The notes: a model not told the origin generated them from the letters alone. DNA of 64,000 bases from Tomocerus qinae (GCA_020055645.1 CM034548.1:14880001-14944000); one strand, 5' to 3'. Shown: positions 27,101-39,979, counted from the stretch's first letter. Numbers and translations: made by a program.

Positions 27101-27160
27101 GGCTGCAGCGAGGGGGGCACCGGGGCACGTACCCCCCCCCCCCCCGAAATCGAGAAAAAT
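27101..27160 (+). mobile_element. Possible hAT-like transposon end with C14 run
   Basis: ggctgcagcg, then gggggg, ggggcacgta, a run of 14 C (27132-27145) and cgaaatcgag. It resembles the patch near 19.65 kb in reverse orientation and lies within the MULE relic, which suggests nesting. The other end is not recognisable. Confidence 0.35.
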
Positions 27161-27382
27161 AAAGAAATTTTTGTCTAAAATCCCAAAAAATCGCTTAAAC
27201 CAAATAGGCAATAAAAATAGATAGTAATAGTAAGATTTATGGTGTAGTAACCATAAAATAAGTCCTTAACTAACACATTGAGTAAAAATAAATTAAGTCA
27301 AATTCGTCATATACTATAGGTATATATCAAAAACGTCATATACTAAGCAGTAAGAAAAAAGTATCATGAATGTCTTAAGATT

Positions 27383-27640
27383 TTATAGTTTGCTAGGAAC
27401 GGTATAAATCCATTCTAAGAAAGACAGTTTGGATTTGTTTCGAATAATCTTTTTTAAAGTTTCAGAATATTGTGCAGCCTGAGGATCTTTTTTGTTAGGA
27501 AACGTTTGATTTACAGTGATCCTAGGTAATGTATTTTTGGTTCTGTGCTGCTCTTTTTGTAGCACATCCAGGAATTTCCACATCCTAGGTCATCTAGTAA
27601 CCATTTTCCTATTAAAATGAAATCCTTCAACTAGATTGGA
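27383..27640 (-). pseudogene. MULE transposase C-terminal fragment
   Basis: The minus strand reads TSNLVEGFH...MWKFLDVLQKEQHRTKN in one frame, interrupted by one stop codon between the two motifs. N-x-VEG-x-H followed by W-K-F-x-D-x-L-x-K-E-Q is the typical end of MULE transposases, after the catalytic core. The catalytic DDE region and the N-terminal DNA-binding part are absent. The fragment is about 85 codons and ends near 27383. It cannot encode an active enzyme. It places the surrounding inverted repeats in the MULE superfamily. Confidence 0.7.
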
Positions 27641-30600
27641 AGTTAAGCTAATTGGAAGCCAACAAATGTACACTTGACAAAAGGGTGTTGACAAAAAGGG
27701 GTAGGCCCTTTTTCTATATGTAGCTTAATAGTAATTTACAGTTGAGTAAATACGGCCATTAAATGAATTCGCAAGTTTTATTACGTTGTAGTTTGAAATC
27801 CCAGAATAAGTAAGTATCTGTTAGAATTATGCCATATTATAATACATCATGGCATGTGCCAAAGCCAAGAAACTCATTTAGCACAATATTGACATAATAG
27901 TACAAGTACACTGCTTTTTCTGTTGCCAAGTTTTAAAAGAATTATTTAGATTTGTTCTGTCTCAATACATGTAAGCTTCTCTTAAAGACATGGTGAAAGT
28001 TTTTAATGAGAGAAAGAGAAAGCATTAGCACTCATCCGTATAAACATTGGTGTCAGCGTAACCAAATTTTCTACAACTTGCATTTGCATCTGAATCAACA
28101 TTTTTGTGTTCACAATGTTGTAGATCTGGAAGGATGCTTCTTTTATAAATTTGTGACGTACGCCAGTGAAGTTGCAATGTTGATTTTGTTTTGAGATGCG
28201 AATTTAGAATGTCGACTGACTTTCTCAAGTGCCTTGTGTCGACTGCATGCATCCAGTAATGGAAGAATGAAACCAACTTTTGAAGCTTAACATACCTTAG
28301 ATATCTAGATTGTTGTTAATGTTATTACACCGCATAGTAGCAACTCCAAAAGTTGGTAGAAACGAATCCTAATGAGAATTGGAGGCATTGGGCACTATCT
28401 CTTTAGTCTGCATGGTGCGGTTTGTTAATGTTGTCTTAAGAGTCTGCTGTATTAGAGGTACTTGCTTCAATAGGTCTATTTAGTGTTAGAATCCAAGTAT
28501 GGGTAGTCATAGGATGACTAAAAGAGTAAAGAATCCGAGTCAGAAGATCATCTGATCTACAACAGTAAAGACAAAGCGTTTCCTTTCCAAACGCGAACAA
28601 ACATCATTATCTTCTGGCACGAAAAACTTTTACAGAAAATTATTTCTTTTCTCCAGTGAGTGAAATGAATGAACAGCCGCGTGCTACTATAATTCCCAAG
28701 TTATTGCTTCCGCTCAACTTGCTTTCTAAATGGATACGATATTCTGGTTAGACAGTTCAGAGCATCCGTACATGCAATAAGCTTTGGCAGGCAAGCAACG
28801 TGGAAAAATAGCGAATTAAGGAAATTAACGACTGCGTTTTAAAATTAAATTGATCAATGGAGAAAATGATAATTACTATAAATAGATTTAAATTTGAAGG
28901 AATTACTAATCTTGAGAATAAGTATATTATAATATAATATTCCATTTGATACCGTTATGAATTTTCGTTTACCTATGGAAAATATAATTGTAAATTGAAT
29001 TAGTAAAGAATTAACAAAATTTTAAAGATTTAAAAGTAATTCAAATTTGAATTCGAGCAAAACATTGAAACAAAAATTAGTAACGGCTGATCAAAAGGGA
29101 AAAGCAGTGACTGTCAGCAATAGTTTTATCACCAATCTATCATCCAACTTAAACACTGTTTCATTTCCGTTGTAAAAGGCCTAAATTTTTCTGGCTTCGT
29201 GCGAATATTCGTAACAATTATGGTTATATGAAATATCTTCCTGAAATGGGGTTATGTATATCTGGTATTGATGATTCTAAGGTATAACTCGTTTTTCTTT
29301 GGTATTTGCCAAGCCAATTAGTGTATGAGATTGGATATAAAATTTGAAAGTTCCCCAGGCATTGTAAAATAAATCGAGGAATTATTTCATTTGGTGTTGA
29401 ATATATGAGGGGCTGAGCACAAGACTTAATTATTCTTACTTGAGCTCAGAAACATGATGTTGCTTACATATCAATTGAGTTACATAAATAATCAAAGACT
29501 TGCAGGATAAAGGAAAAGAGGTTGTCTACTAATGGCCAGTGAATAAATTATACAATGTGATGCAAAATTGTAAGTGCTTTTGCAAATACGTTGGTAAATA
29601 ATGCAAAAAAGTCATTTACACAACAATATTTTCGCATTTTCAATACGATTTATGCACTGTGCAGTAGGCTTATCTGATGTCTTAATTTGAACTGTAGCAG
29701 CTTTACTGCAACGTAGTCCATATGGAGGTATATTTCACTTTGTATTTAGAAGGTGTAGTATTTAGAGTGGTAGAATTGCAGCCGCTTGGCTTCCCTGCTA
29801 ACATAATCGAGTTTCATGAGTTTCGTTTGAAATCCACTTGTTGCTGAAGACATGTTTAACTAGGGAGTGCCATGAAAGAGTTTTGAGTTTTGCTTCCAGA
29901 AGATCACCCGAGATTCACTTACACCATCATCCGAATTCGTAATAGGTATATTACAGAGTGCCGTGACTGCGTCCAAGTATATTATTTCTGTGTCTACTCC
30001 GTCGTAGTAGGCAATTCTGTACGGTAACCTGAAAGTTGTAGTACAAGCACTATGTTGGTATTAATAACGGAATGTCTGCTGTTCTGTGAATCTGTAATCT
30101 GTCTGTGCTGTCTTGTCTCTACAAGATTTTACTCTGTCTTTTTTCCCCAGCCTATCCGTAGACTATCCCTACAAAGTAAAGCATATTTATTTAAATGCAA
30201 TGCCGTTGGCTTTCACTTTCGAGAGAAAGAAATACACAAAATTTCCACTGTTATAAATACATCATCCTTATTTATTTCAGGGCTCAATTCTCGTTCGTTT
30301 CAGAAATCGTTGCTAATATTTTATTAGATGACGCAAGTGGGATATATCTCATCCTCTGTCTATTGTAGTTAATTAAAGCTAGTAATTAATATCGTGTGAT
30401 TAAGGCTTTTGTCCCGCGTCATCCGAATCCTTCGTTTCACCACAGTAGTGTGTCCAAAAACTAAATGTCATCTCATCACTCAAACAAAGTTAGCAGAGGA
30501 TTTTAATTTCTCCAGAGCTATCAATTACAGTAATTGATCAAAACTAAAGTAATTTTCATTAGTTTGTATTCAATTCATTACCTAAATTAAACCTCCCATG

Positions 30601-32195
30601 CCTAATTACTTAGTTCATGTCAATTTAGCCAAGTTTTCCATCACTTGATAATTAATACCATGACGTAGTTCCCTTCTATCTTATAATATTAATAATTGAT
30701 ATATATTTCGCAGATATCCCCGTCATGCTGTTAGAAAATCTCTATATTCCATATACATATGCAGCAGAATTGCTATTTAGATAAAATAACATGCTTCGGT
30801 TTATCTGAATATCAAGGGATGATGTCTACAATTTCAATAAGCTACACAACGTCAAGTCTGACTAAAGAAACTATGCAAGAATTCATCATAAAATATTTTA
30901 TAGCCTTTGCTTCAGCTAGTGCAATTATTACATTACACACATGAGAAGTAGAGCGCAGTCGGTATCTATATGCAAGTTTACTATGTTATTAATTTTTTCT
31001 CAAGACTAACAAACAAGAGATTGTTCTATGTCGTCTTTGATACGACTTTGCTTATTTACAACCCAAGACACAAGTAGAAGCTGGTAATTATGGATTACAA
31101 GATCTATATGTAACTCACGACAATTACGCAATAGATAGGAGAAACATCTAGAAACAGTGTAAATACGCCTGGAATGCCAAGTTCTGCTATTCTATCCTAG
31201 CTAGGATTATCGGAACGATTCTTTCATCTAGGTTTGTGTTTCCAAACTCCTCAGCAGGCTGAAATAGAATTACTTAACCATTATAAATAATCTTCGCGTC
31301 TTTTCGGGAAAGTTATGTAAAGCACTCTATTTCATAAGATTGTTCGAAGAGAGGATTGACATGCTAGGACTCATTTTTTCCCGGGTGTTTACTTTCCTTT
31401 ATAAATCTCCATAAGTATGCAAAGCATAAAGAATATTCTATTTTCCTTGTTATCCAGACATACAATAATTACTGCGCTTTAAATAACAGTATTGAGTTAC
31501 TATATGCATTAATTCAAGGCTTATTATTTATTAGATAGTTCAGTGATGTTGCTTAAGAAGTCTATCAAAAAGATATATCATAATACCAATAGTTTTAGTA
31601 GGTTATGATGGGTGGAAACTCTTTTTAAGTGAATTTACATACTAAAATGTGTATAATATGGTAGGGTATAAGGAATTCATGAATTATTAAGAAAAGGAGA
31701 AAATAATAAGGAACATAAGTGTCTGTTAGTTGTATAGTTATGTGTATTTACTAACTTTCTCGGTGATGTTTTTTAAAGAGAAGACAAATGTAACCTTGGG
31801 ATAACTTTGGATGGTTGGTGATGTGACTACAGAATTTTACTGTTCTTAAGAACTTAACGTGAGTTAGATAGTAGTGAAAGAAGATAGGGGAAAGAGTGTA
31901 AGAATTTAGTGAAGGAACGTGTTTGTGCAAAAGATGCAGAGATAGAGCGCATACTCTGGACAAGATTTCGAGCAGAAGGTTTGTAAAGTGGAAATGAGTG
32001 AGTATAAGTTGTGTGTGAGTCTCCTCGTGTGGTGGGAGAAGATATAGTGCATAATAATATGGTGTAAGTGTTTTAAATGAATTATCACCACGGGAGACCA
32101 CTAATGCGGATAATAAAAGTAGAGCATTGATGTGATGGTGTAGTAATTACTTTGTTTCTTGTAGTAGGAAGGAGTGACAGAATCGATGAAGCGAG

Positions 32196-32355
32196 ATGTA
32201 TGGAATGGTCAGCTCGGATCATTCGAAATCCAGGAAGGAAGCGTCCCCATCCTCCCAACAGCAACACGAACGAAGCAATAGATCCCACAAATCTCTCTAT
32301 GTACGATTTCTAGATTTTATGAAGCAGGCTTGGACTGGGGTTAAATTTGCATTGG
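32196..32355 (+). CDS. KChIP: KChIP gene, inferred first coding exon
   Basis: An open frame runs from the ATG at 32196, just after an in-frame TGA at 32187, to a strong donor (attgg|gtaagtaag). It ends in phase 1, which is what the acceptor at 34256/34257 needs to make an Asp codon. The 53 residues are polar, then aromatic/basic, as expected for the poorly conserved KChIP N-terminus. No homology was checked, and other alternative first exons may exist. Confidence 0.6.
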
Positions 32356-35300
32356 GTAAGTAAGCAAACTATTGATTAGATCCGTTTTTTGTGTTGGAGA
32401 AGAAGTTGTTGAGTAAGTTTCAGAGCAAAGCAATGCGGACGGGACACATGTCTTATTTAACAAGTTTCCACTGTGTGCGAGGAAACCAAATTCTGTTCAC
32501 TTCAGTTCAGTCGTGTATGCAACGGACGTTTCTTATTTTTAATCTCCTTTCAAATGTGGGACTCTTTGAGATACGTCCTTATCTTTTCATATAAAAATGC
32601 ATAAGGGTCCCACTACTATACACAACAAAGGCATCCTTTCCAGCTAAGCCTTCTCTCTCTCTATGAATATTATTATATAAAGACTCTTGAAGAAGAAGAT
32701 GCTTTTAGTAGTAGCAGAGACGGGTCTAATACCTAAATAATATAATACAATGCACTGTTGCTGTACATTATGGAGAAAGGTAGACATTCTCTCAAACAGT
32801 CTTTCACCAGCTTCCCAGAGATTAAAGTCTGGGAGTTCAATGTGGATGAGAGATTGTATGTACCCTCCTCTTCCTCCTCCTGTATTACTCTGTACCTCAC
32901 ATACTAGTGCCTACCTATTCGATTTGTTCCCTTTATTTTGTAGTACTTGTTGTAGTAGTCACATGTATAGTTATAGGTAAATATACCATTTTAATAGGTT
33001 CACTTCCAATATAAAATAAAGAAAGAATTGAAATTGTTGTGAATGAATAGTTTCTTTTGTCCGTCATTTTTTCTTGTCGTGTGCTTTCTGATTTTGTTGT
33101 TATTGTTGAGGTCAGACTTCAACTGTGAATAGAAGTAGGTTTCCTGGGTTGGATGATGTTGCTCTCCTTTGTGCTCGCTTCGTTGATCTGATGAGAACTC
33201 CTAGAGAACTTTCCTCAGACTTTTCCCAAAATAGACAAAACCACATTTTCTTTTGAACTGTGCATTGTACCAAGTACGAATCTATGGCTACACCTCTATT
33301 GTACTTCCTTTACAACTCCTATATACAACATTTCACTCACAACACCCATAACTCTTATTTACTTCACTCAACTTTTTATATTTTCTAAACAATTATTTAT
33401 TTTCTACCTCCAGACTTACATTATGTATCAACCAACCTTTTGAATTACTGTTACTTCTTTTAATTTCTTTCTCTAACGATATTTCTATTTTTAAATTCCT
33501 TTGCATTCATAAGATACTATATTATAGATACCTAAGTAGTTCATCTTCATTTTTAAAGTAAGTGTTGCGTCCTTAGACAATTGATGACACTCAAATCTTT
33601 CCAAAAATTGTACAAATAATACTTAGTGAGGCTTAAGGATAATGGATATTAAAATTTCTTTTAAAGTTATCTTGATGATTCCAGGGTTAATATCTTCAGT
33701 CTTTAGAATGATCAAGTTTTTCTCATTTCCGTGGCCCATTTTTTATTTTGTAATTTAAACTATAAGATACCTTTGATGTTTTTCATTTGAGGGGAGTAAT
33801 GATACTAGAAGATTTACTCATCAACTTCAGTTTAGTGTCTAACAGTATAGGAGGATAGTTTAAAACATAAAATCTAATATTTTAAATCTAAGTTATAAAT
33901 CGTTATTTAAAAAAGGAATGCTTGAAAATTTAAGAAAATTAAGTAATTATGACAGAAAGAGAAAGTAGAAAGTTGTAGGTAATATCGTCATCAATATTTC
34001 ACAACAATTGGATGCTCATGAATTATGTAATGCTTTAGGGAATGTGATTTGTAATTGTGTTGGTATTGTTCTACTTGAGATGACTTGGGAGATAGCGTTA
34101 CAGGGAAGTTGAGCATAATTCATGAACGCTACTTATTGACGTGCAAGTGCAAAGTGCACGGTTCTTGTATGCAGTCAGTTTGTTTGCATTTTGGTTGCCT
34201 GCGATGTTAATTACGAACTAGAAATGTGAGCCAATTTAACAAACCACTGTTTATAGACTCTGAGTTGGATGAAATTGAAAGTCCTCCACGCTACCGACCT
34301 GAAAGCCTTCAAGCGCTATGCCGCATCACCCGATTTAGTGAAAGTGAGATTAAACGTATCTACCGCGGGTTTAAGGCTGAGTGCCCCTCGGGAATCGTCC
34401 AGGAAGATACATTTCGAGATATTTACTCACAGTTCTTTCCACAAGGAGGTAAAATGCAATTTTTACTAATTTATTTCATTATATCTATTTTTAGATCTTC
34501 ATTGATTATTACATTTTAAATGCAAAATAAAATCATGAACTAGTACAAGTAAAATGACGTCATATTTATTTATTGGTTGTAAATTTTTAAATTCTGCTAA
34601 TGGAAAATGCTGTGTTCTCCTTTATTTATGGAACAGCAAACACCGGCCACTACGCACATTACGTATTCAACACTCTAGACCAAGGACGAAGTGGGCTAAT
34701 AAGTTTTGAGGTAAGTTAAAATTACCTGTTACAATGACCCTGTTTGTCATATTTAAAGGGTAATGTGTGCATAGATTAAAACAAAATTATTACTAAAGAC
34801 CACGCCTTAATAAAAATAATCAACATAATGTAACACGCTATAAGAAACTTTACCAAACTCCAAAATTATTCTAAACTTTGAAAATTTAAAATATAATCTA
34901 AAAAATGTGGTATATATTTCAGCTACTATTTTTAAGGCAATCCAGTTCACGAAATCCATCTATCTGTATATTACCGTATATCGTCTCGTAGTTTTCATAC
35001 ATAAGTTCAGCACGTTTTCTATTTATCACTCGTTGTTTTTGGCCAAGTACGATAAGACTCATTGTCTGCTCCAAATTCTATATAGGCTTTTCCATTCCGT
35101 TTTGATCCGATCTAACTTTTATGTTGTAGGTCTTACTAAAGAACGATCCATAGAGTAATTATTCTTTCCTCTTATCCGATATTATTACATAATGCTGCTT
35201 AGGGATCATCTATTTGTCACATATTTATTATTTATCATGCATGCAACATGCAAGTGTCATAAATCTTATAATAAATGCAATAACATGACGTCGGGGTTAC

Positions 35301-38300
35301 CTCCGCTTGCATTGACATTGAAGTAGGTATAATGGTGTTTACTGTAAGAGTGAATTGGGTAACTCTTGTTCTAGGTAGTTAGATTTAGATAAAGTTAGTG
35401 GAATATAGCCTTAATCAAACATATCTCAAGTTAGCTTTACTTTAATTGTCCACAGGTTGTACTTGTAGTTATGTTATGCTGTATTGTTGTACCCGCATTT
35501 TATATTCTGTCGATTTGAATGATAAAAGAATGCTGGGTCATTTGATGTTGACCTTTTTGTGAGTTTTAATTGAGTAGCTATAGTAAAATAAACCATCTGT
35601 TCTTCTCACGCTTAAACAAATAAAGGAGTTGATAGTTATACTGTATTTAAACAGAGTTAAGTGATTGAATGGACCAATATTGATGATTCGATCCGACCTC
35701 ATTTACCACGTCAGAATTCCCCGATGTCTCTAGCAGACTTTGTAAATGGATCTATCAAACACTTTCCAGATCTTATATGTTTTGCGTCCGATGCTGTTTA
35801 ATAGAGAATTGCTTATATTGTCTAACTGAAATGCAATGCAATGTCCAAATACGTCTGTAAACGAATTGGGTCTGCAAACGAATCAATTATTAACAGTTAA
35901 ATTTTACCTCCAGTTATTTGACATTTACAAATAGAACTTTATTAAATCGCGTTACTGTCCACGTTTAATGCTGTCTAGAATTAAAGTCAATTTTAATTTC
36001 GACGCCCTTCATATTTCATGTCATCCAATAGATTTAGACACATTATCTTTTATTGACTTATATGCACGACAAACTATGGTGGATAACTGCTGGCATTTTG
36101 TACCATGATGGTTACATATGTAAGACCGAGCATTTGGTGCAAGACAGGTATAGGTAAAGTTCTTAACATCATAAAATGTGAAATATTAAGCTTATTTGAG
36201 TATTTAATATCTAAATTCATGAGATCCTGTTATTAGACTAGATTTCGATTAACAGGAGGCTATAAGAGCCAACTTTATATTTAATTTCATTCATCAATAT
36301 TTTCGTAGATATTCCTAAAATGGTGTAAATTGTGCAAGTTAGAATTGCAGAGGTAGTTAGGGATTTTTTGGGCGGTGCTATTAGAACTACTGCATTGAGC
36401 AAGGTACTTAGCAGAGGATAGCATATCCTGGACAAAGTTTCGTAAACTGTCGCTAAATAGGAAGAAAATGAACTCTGTTTCGCATACGCAATGCGATGCT
36501 TATTTATTCTGTTTGAGAATTTCTAAGCAGAGTAGCATAGTGCAGCTTTTAGCTAAATATTTGTCAGTAAATAGGATGTAGTATGTAAAATGAATAGATG
36601 TCAGTCTCCTGCTGCTGATACATACAGACAGGCTAGGCTGCTGCTGTTTGCCTGTCTTCTTCTGTGTACCTTTACTCCAAGCTTTTCGTTTTCCTATATT
36701 ACAGTTTAAATTAGCACAGAATCAGTACACAGTTAAGTGACTGCTATTTGCATTGATGTAACGATGTGATGAGATGAGATTATCATCTACTGTGGCATAT
36801 GCCTCTCTCGGTTGTTATTATTATGAGTGTAGTCGCTGCTGTAAACATATAAGTAGAATTTGCCCTGCACACTTTGCAATAATATATTTATGCGTACTAG
36901 TAGAATTCCTGTTTAATTTTAATAGTATTATCTACATTAGTGTGCTAAATGGAGTGCTATTATGCCCATTGCGCGCTTGAGCTATAATAGAATATGACAA
37001 TCCTAGTCATTCGAAAATGATTATTTCCAGTTAAGTTATTTTGATGCTACCACAAAGAAAGCTTCTCAGTAGAAAGTTCTCGAACGAATGAGCAATTTTG
37101 GTTGATTGAGAGACTCTACCAGGTTTATTGTAAGCAGCCAATTCTAAGTATATGCCATCAACCGTTATTGATGTGCTAAAAAGCACTGTCGGTTGTAGAC
37201 CTACACGTGCACCTGCAACTGCGTAATCTACATTGACGTAAAATTATTGGCTTTAAGTAGTATAATACTATTTAAGACCAACTTAAAACCACCAGAGACG
37301 TTTCTAGAATTGGGTCAGTCAAAACTACTCAGAATTATAACAATGAAATAAATCACATGTCAGATTTTCGAATTTTTCAATTTAGTCTCACTCTAGAAAT
37401 AGATCAATACGTTCCTTATAATTATATCCATTCTTATTCCCTATCAAATATCTGTCCAAACAAATAATGATATTATTACATCACCCCATCATCATCAGTA
37501 GCTATGATAGTGGTCACCCTATAGATTTACTTTAAGCACTGATTTTACTGAAAATTGTTGCAACTCGCTATAGAAGTACTGTACAAATAAGCCAGACTGC
37601 ATAATACTACCTATAGTATAAATGGAGTTTGAAATAGGATAACTAGATACTAGTGAAAGGTAATCTGCTTTCCCTTTGTCAAATACCTAATTCCTTTGTG
37701 GCTAAAGATGCCATTGATGCCAAACTAACTTTGCCCCGTATTACGAACCAAGTCTTAGTTTTGTGGCTTCCTCAAAATGTTCAAAATACTTGGAAATTGG
37801 CGTCTTGAAGAATCCTTATTAAAATCGCCGACGCTCGTAATACTATGACCCTTAAAGATGACGCTACTCTGTAGATTAAGTTCCTTTTTGTGTACATTCT
37901 TGGTATTTCCAACAAAACATGCCAGAATTGGTAGACTTCGTTTTTAATAGGCTTTTATTCTATAAATACAGGACTTTGTATTGGGTCTCTCTGTGTTGTC
38001 TCGTGGAACGCCGGATGAAAAGCTACGATGGACCTTTAGTCTGTACGATATAAACGGAGATGGATTCATTACTAAGCAAGAAATGAAAGATGTCGTGACG
38101 GCCATTTTTGAACTGATGGGAAATTGTGCTGAACCCCTTTTAGAAGAAAACGCTGTCCAAGATCGCGTTGATCGTATTTTCCAGGTACAGATATAGTAAT
38201 TACTATATAGTTAATATTCATTACTATTTATATAATTGCTAATTATCAGAAAAGCCAAAATCCTAGAAATGTTTTGTTTTAGATGTTTAATTTATAATTC

Positions 38301-38462
38301 TTTCTTAAATCGATTATTTTTCATTGAAGTATGTTTTATTTTGTTTTACAGAAGATGGACCAGAACCATGATGGAGTAGTCAGTATAGAAGAGTTTCTTG
38401 ACTGCTGCACCAATGATGAGAATATTTCCAAGTCCATTTGTGTATTTGATTCCGTGATATAA
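32196..38462 (+). CDS. KChIP: Kv channel-interacting protein (KChIP; neuronal calcium sensor EF-hand protein)
   Basis: Five exons (32196-32355, 34257-34448, 34637-34710, 37972-38184, 38352-38462) join in phase to give about 249 aa, within the family range. The variable N-terminus (1-53) is Ser/Gln-rich and then has an aromatic/basic segment ([13 protein letters not shown]). The core starts at PPRYRP. EF1 (around 93-104) is the degenerate CPSG form. EF2 loop 132-143 ends in Asp, as in KChIPs. EF3 loop 168-179 ([12 protein letters not shown]) and EF4 loop 216-227 ([12 protein letters not shown]) are canonical Ca2+ loops. Family knowledge: KChIPs bind the N-terminus of Kv4/Shal channels and tune A-type potassium current at the membrane. 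The start ATG has G at -3 and an in-frame TGA nine bases upstream; a second ATG lies three codons later. Introns are about 1.9, 0.19, 3.3 and 0.17 kb. The core is secure; the first exon is inferred. Confidence 0.9.
34257..34448 (+). CDS. KChIP: KChIP gene, coding exon 2
   Basis: Encodes the start of the conserved core: [14 protein letters not shown], then the FKAECPSG degenerate EF1. The acceptor is tgtttatag with a branch-like tttaac upstream. The open frame reaches back to 34211, so an acceptor at 34221/34222 (ctag) is an alternative that would add about 12 residues but needs a phase-2 upstream exon. The donor GAG|gtaaaa leaves a G for an Ala codon. Confidence 0.85.
34637..34710 (+). CDS. 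KChIP: KChIP gene, coding exon 3
   Basis: A 74-base exon between acceptor aacag and donor GAG|gtaagt. It encodes [21 protein letters not shown], that is, EF2 apart from its last loop residue. A text-only match to KChIPs is very close. Confidence 0.92.
37972..38184 (+). CDS. KChIP: KChIP gene, coding exon 4
   Basis: A 71-codon exon bounded by aaatacag and CAG|gtacag. It contains [18 protein letters not shown] and the EF3 loop, then the linker helix ending DRVDRIFQ. Confidence 0.94.
38352..38462 (+). CDS. KChIP: KChIP gene, last coding exon
   Basis: Acceptor ttgttttacag. Encodes EF4 ([12 protein letters not shown]) and the C-terminal helix ending FDSVI, then TAA. A 3' untranslated region follows. 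Confidence 0.94.
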   Translation, partial: KMDQNHDGVVSIEEFLDCCTNDENISKSICVFDSVI

Positions 38463-39157
38463 ATCTTTTTACAACAATATAGTTGAATCAGATTTATATT
38501 TGTAAATTACATATTATGGTGAAGAGCCAAGATTTGCCATTTAATTATTCTGCGGATCAACATGTAAAATTAGTATTAAGCTTGTTTAATTTTAGTCATT
38601 TATTAGAAATAGAGTAATGATGTAAAATTTCTTATATTACAGTTCGCAACTTTACTCAATGGTATTTTACAGTGAACTATTATCAAAATACAACATCAAA
38701 ATCTGCTTTTATAAGACTTACATTAAAAATTGATACAGAAATAATAGTACTGTTATACATATTAGGGTGTTTATCACGTAGATTGCTTATGGGGCAATGA
38801 GTTCTTAAGAAAATAATCAACCTGAAGCAACCAATGATATGGATATACTAAATGTACTAAAATATGTAGATAAATTAGAAGATATTTATGAAATTGAAAA
38901 TCGATCTATGAAAATCCGTATATATTACTACACACTTAAGAAATATCTGATGGCAACAAAATATTTCGCCGAATTGAATGTAATTTTTGAATGAATGTAA
39001 ATATTTAGAAATGCTGAACCTGAGCATTCAGTTTTAATGATTGATCATTAATTTTATCATGAATGACCATTCGATGAAGATGTAATTGTTAACAAGAGTT
39101 ACACTCTTAAGAAATTACATATTTTCGACATGTAATATGCATTCCAAAACTGTACGA

Positions 39158-39163
39158 AATAAA
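39158..39163 (+). other. Candidate poly(A) signal of KChIP gene
   Basis: AATAAA about 700 bases after the KChIP stop codon. A second AATAAA at 39385-39390 is an alternative. Inferred from position only. Confidence 0.45.
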
Positions 39164-39731
39164 GCAGTCCAATTTTGCTCTCATTAATTTGTCTTAGTCT
39201 TATGAGTACTGTAAATTATGTTTTCATAATATGCTGGTCTGTATGTTAATTTCTATTCAGCCTTTTGTTTAAGAGTTACGAAGTGTGCTAACAATTTTTT
39301 GGGTGCTTATAATTAATTCAGATGTTAACTATTTTGTACATAATGTAATGCTGTTTATTAAAATTGCGCACACATTATTTAACCAATAAATATTTTTACG
39401 TGTCCTAATTTATAACATTCCTGATTGTATACATTTACTAAATCGAACATATAATTTATTCTACATCAAGTATGCAAAATACATAGTATGCAAAATGCAA
39501 AACTCACAAACAAAAATTGGGTATCATAATTCATAAGTAGCATCTGGAATGAACGGAATAGCTTTACGAAGCGATAATAATGCAATTTGAAAGCATCATA
39601 AATAAGCTTCTAAAGGCTTTTCAATGCTTCAAAGTTATAATTTCAGCAGAAAATAGTTATCATTTTTGAAAATCGAATTTCGCTAAAGTAGATATGTCGT
39701 AGTACAACTCTTCCCTATGTATAACAGCGCC

Positions 39732-39979
39732 ATTGTACTATGTATTATAGTATTCCTATAAGTTTTAACAATAAGACTGAAGAACAATAAAACCGATAAG
39801 AAAATATAATAGACCAGTTCGAGCTTCAGTGAGCACGAACAATATACGAGTTCGAGGTTCATTGAAAACCTTTGTTCGTGCTCACTGAAGCGCGAACTCG
39901 TCTATTATATTTTCTTATCGATTTTATTGTTCGTCAATCTTATTGTTAAAACTTATAGGAATACTATAATAGTACAACT
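39732..39979. repeat. Long foldback hairpin / MITE-like inverted repeat
   Basis: Arms 39732-39840 and about 39872-39979 are reverse complements with roughly six mismatches and one 4-base gap over about 107 bp, around a 32-base spacer. The inner arm ends carry GTTCG...CGAAC mini-palindromes. A 15-base sequence TAGTACAACtCTTCC at 39700 recurs as TAGTACAACtGTTCC at 39970, at the right tip. Non-coding. Confidence 0.85.

Larger units (their letters stand above)
26970..27708 (-). mobile_element. Internally deleted Mutator-like (MULE) transposon
   Basis: Both ends carry an inverted CCTAC(A/C)CC ... TTTGTCAACAC. The left end has five TGTCAAC copies (26985-27082) and the right end the reverse complement (27674-27693). 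A relic of the transposase C-terminus lies inside on the minus strand. The flanks ctttcctat and tttttctat match at 7 of 9 positions, consistent with the 9-bp duplication of MULEs. Exact termini are uncertain by a few bases. A GC-rich block at 27101-27160 may be a separate insertion. Confidence 0.65.
18678..32195. other. Intergenic stretch with transposon remains
   Basis: Besides the listed mobile elements, this holds a GA run (26080-26094) and, toward 31.75-32.19 kb, purine-rich DNA that probably includes the KChIP promoter and 5' leader. No protein-coding exon with recognisable homology was seen. Confidence 0.5.

Noticed and set aside
33155-33195. Possible C/D snoRNA in KChIP intron 1 (GGATGATG ... 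CTGA)
   Set aside because: The C box is imperfect, no terminal stem is evident and no guide sequence was identified.
35685-35705. GATTCGATCC resembling a tRNA T-loop
   Set aside because: No matching A box or cloverleaf stems upstream.
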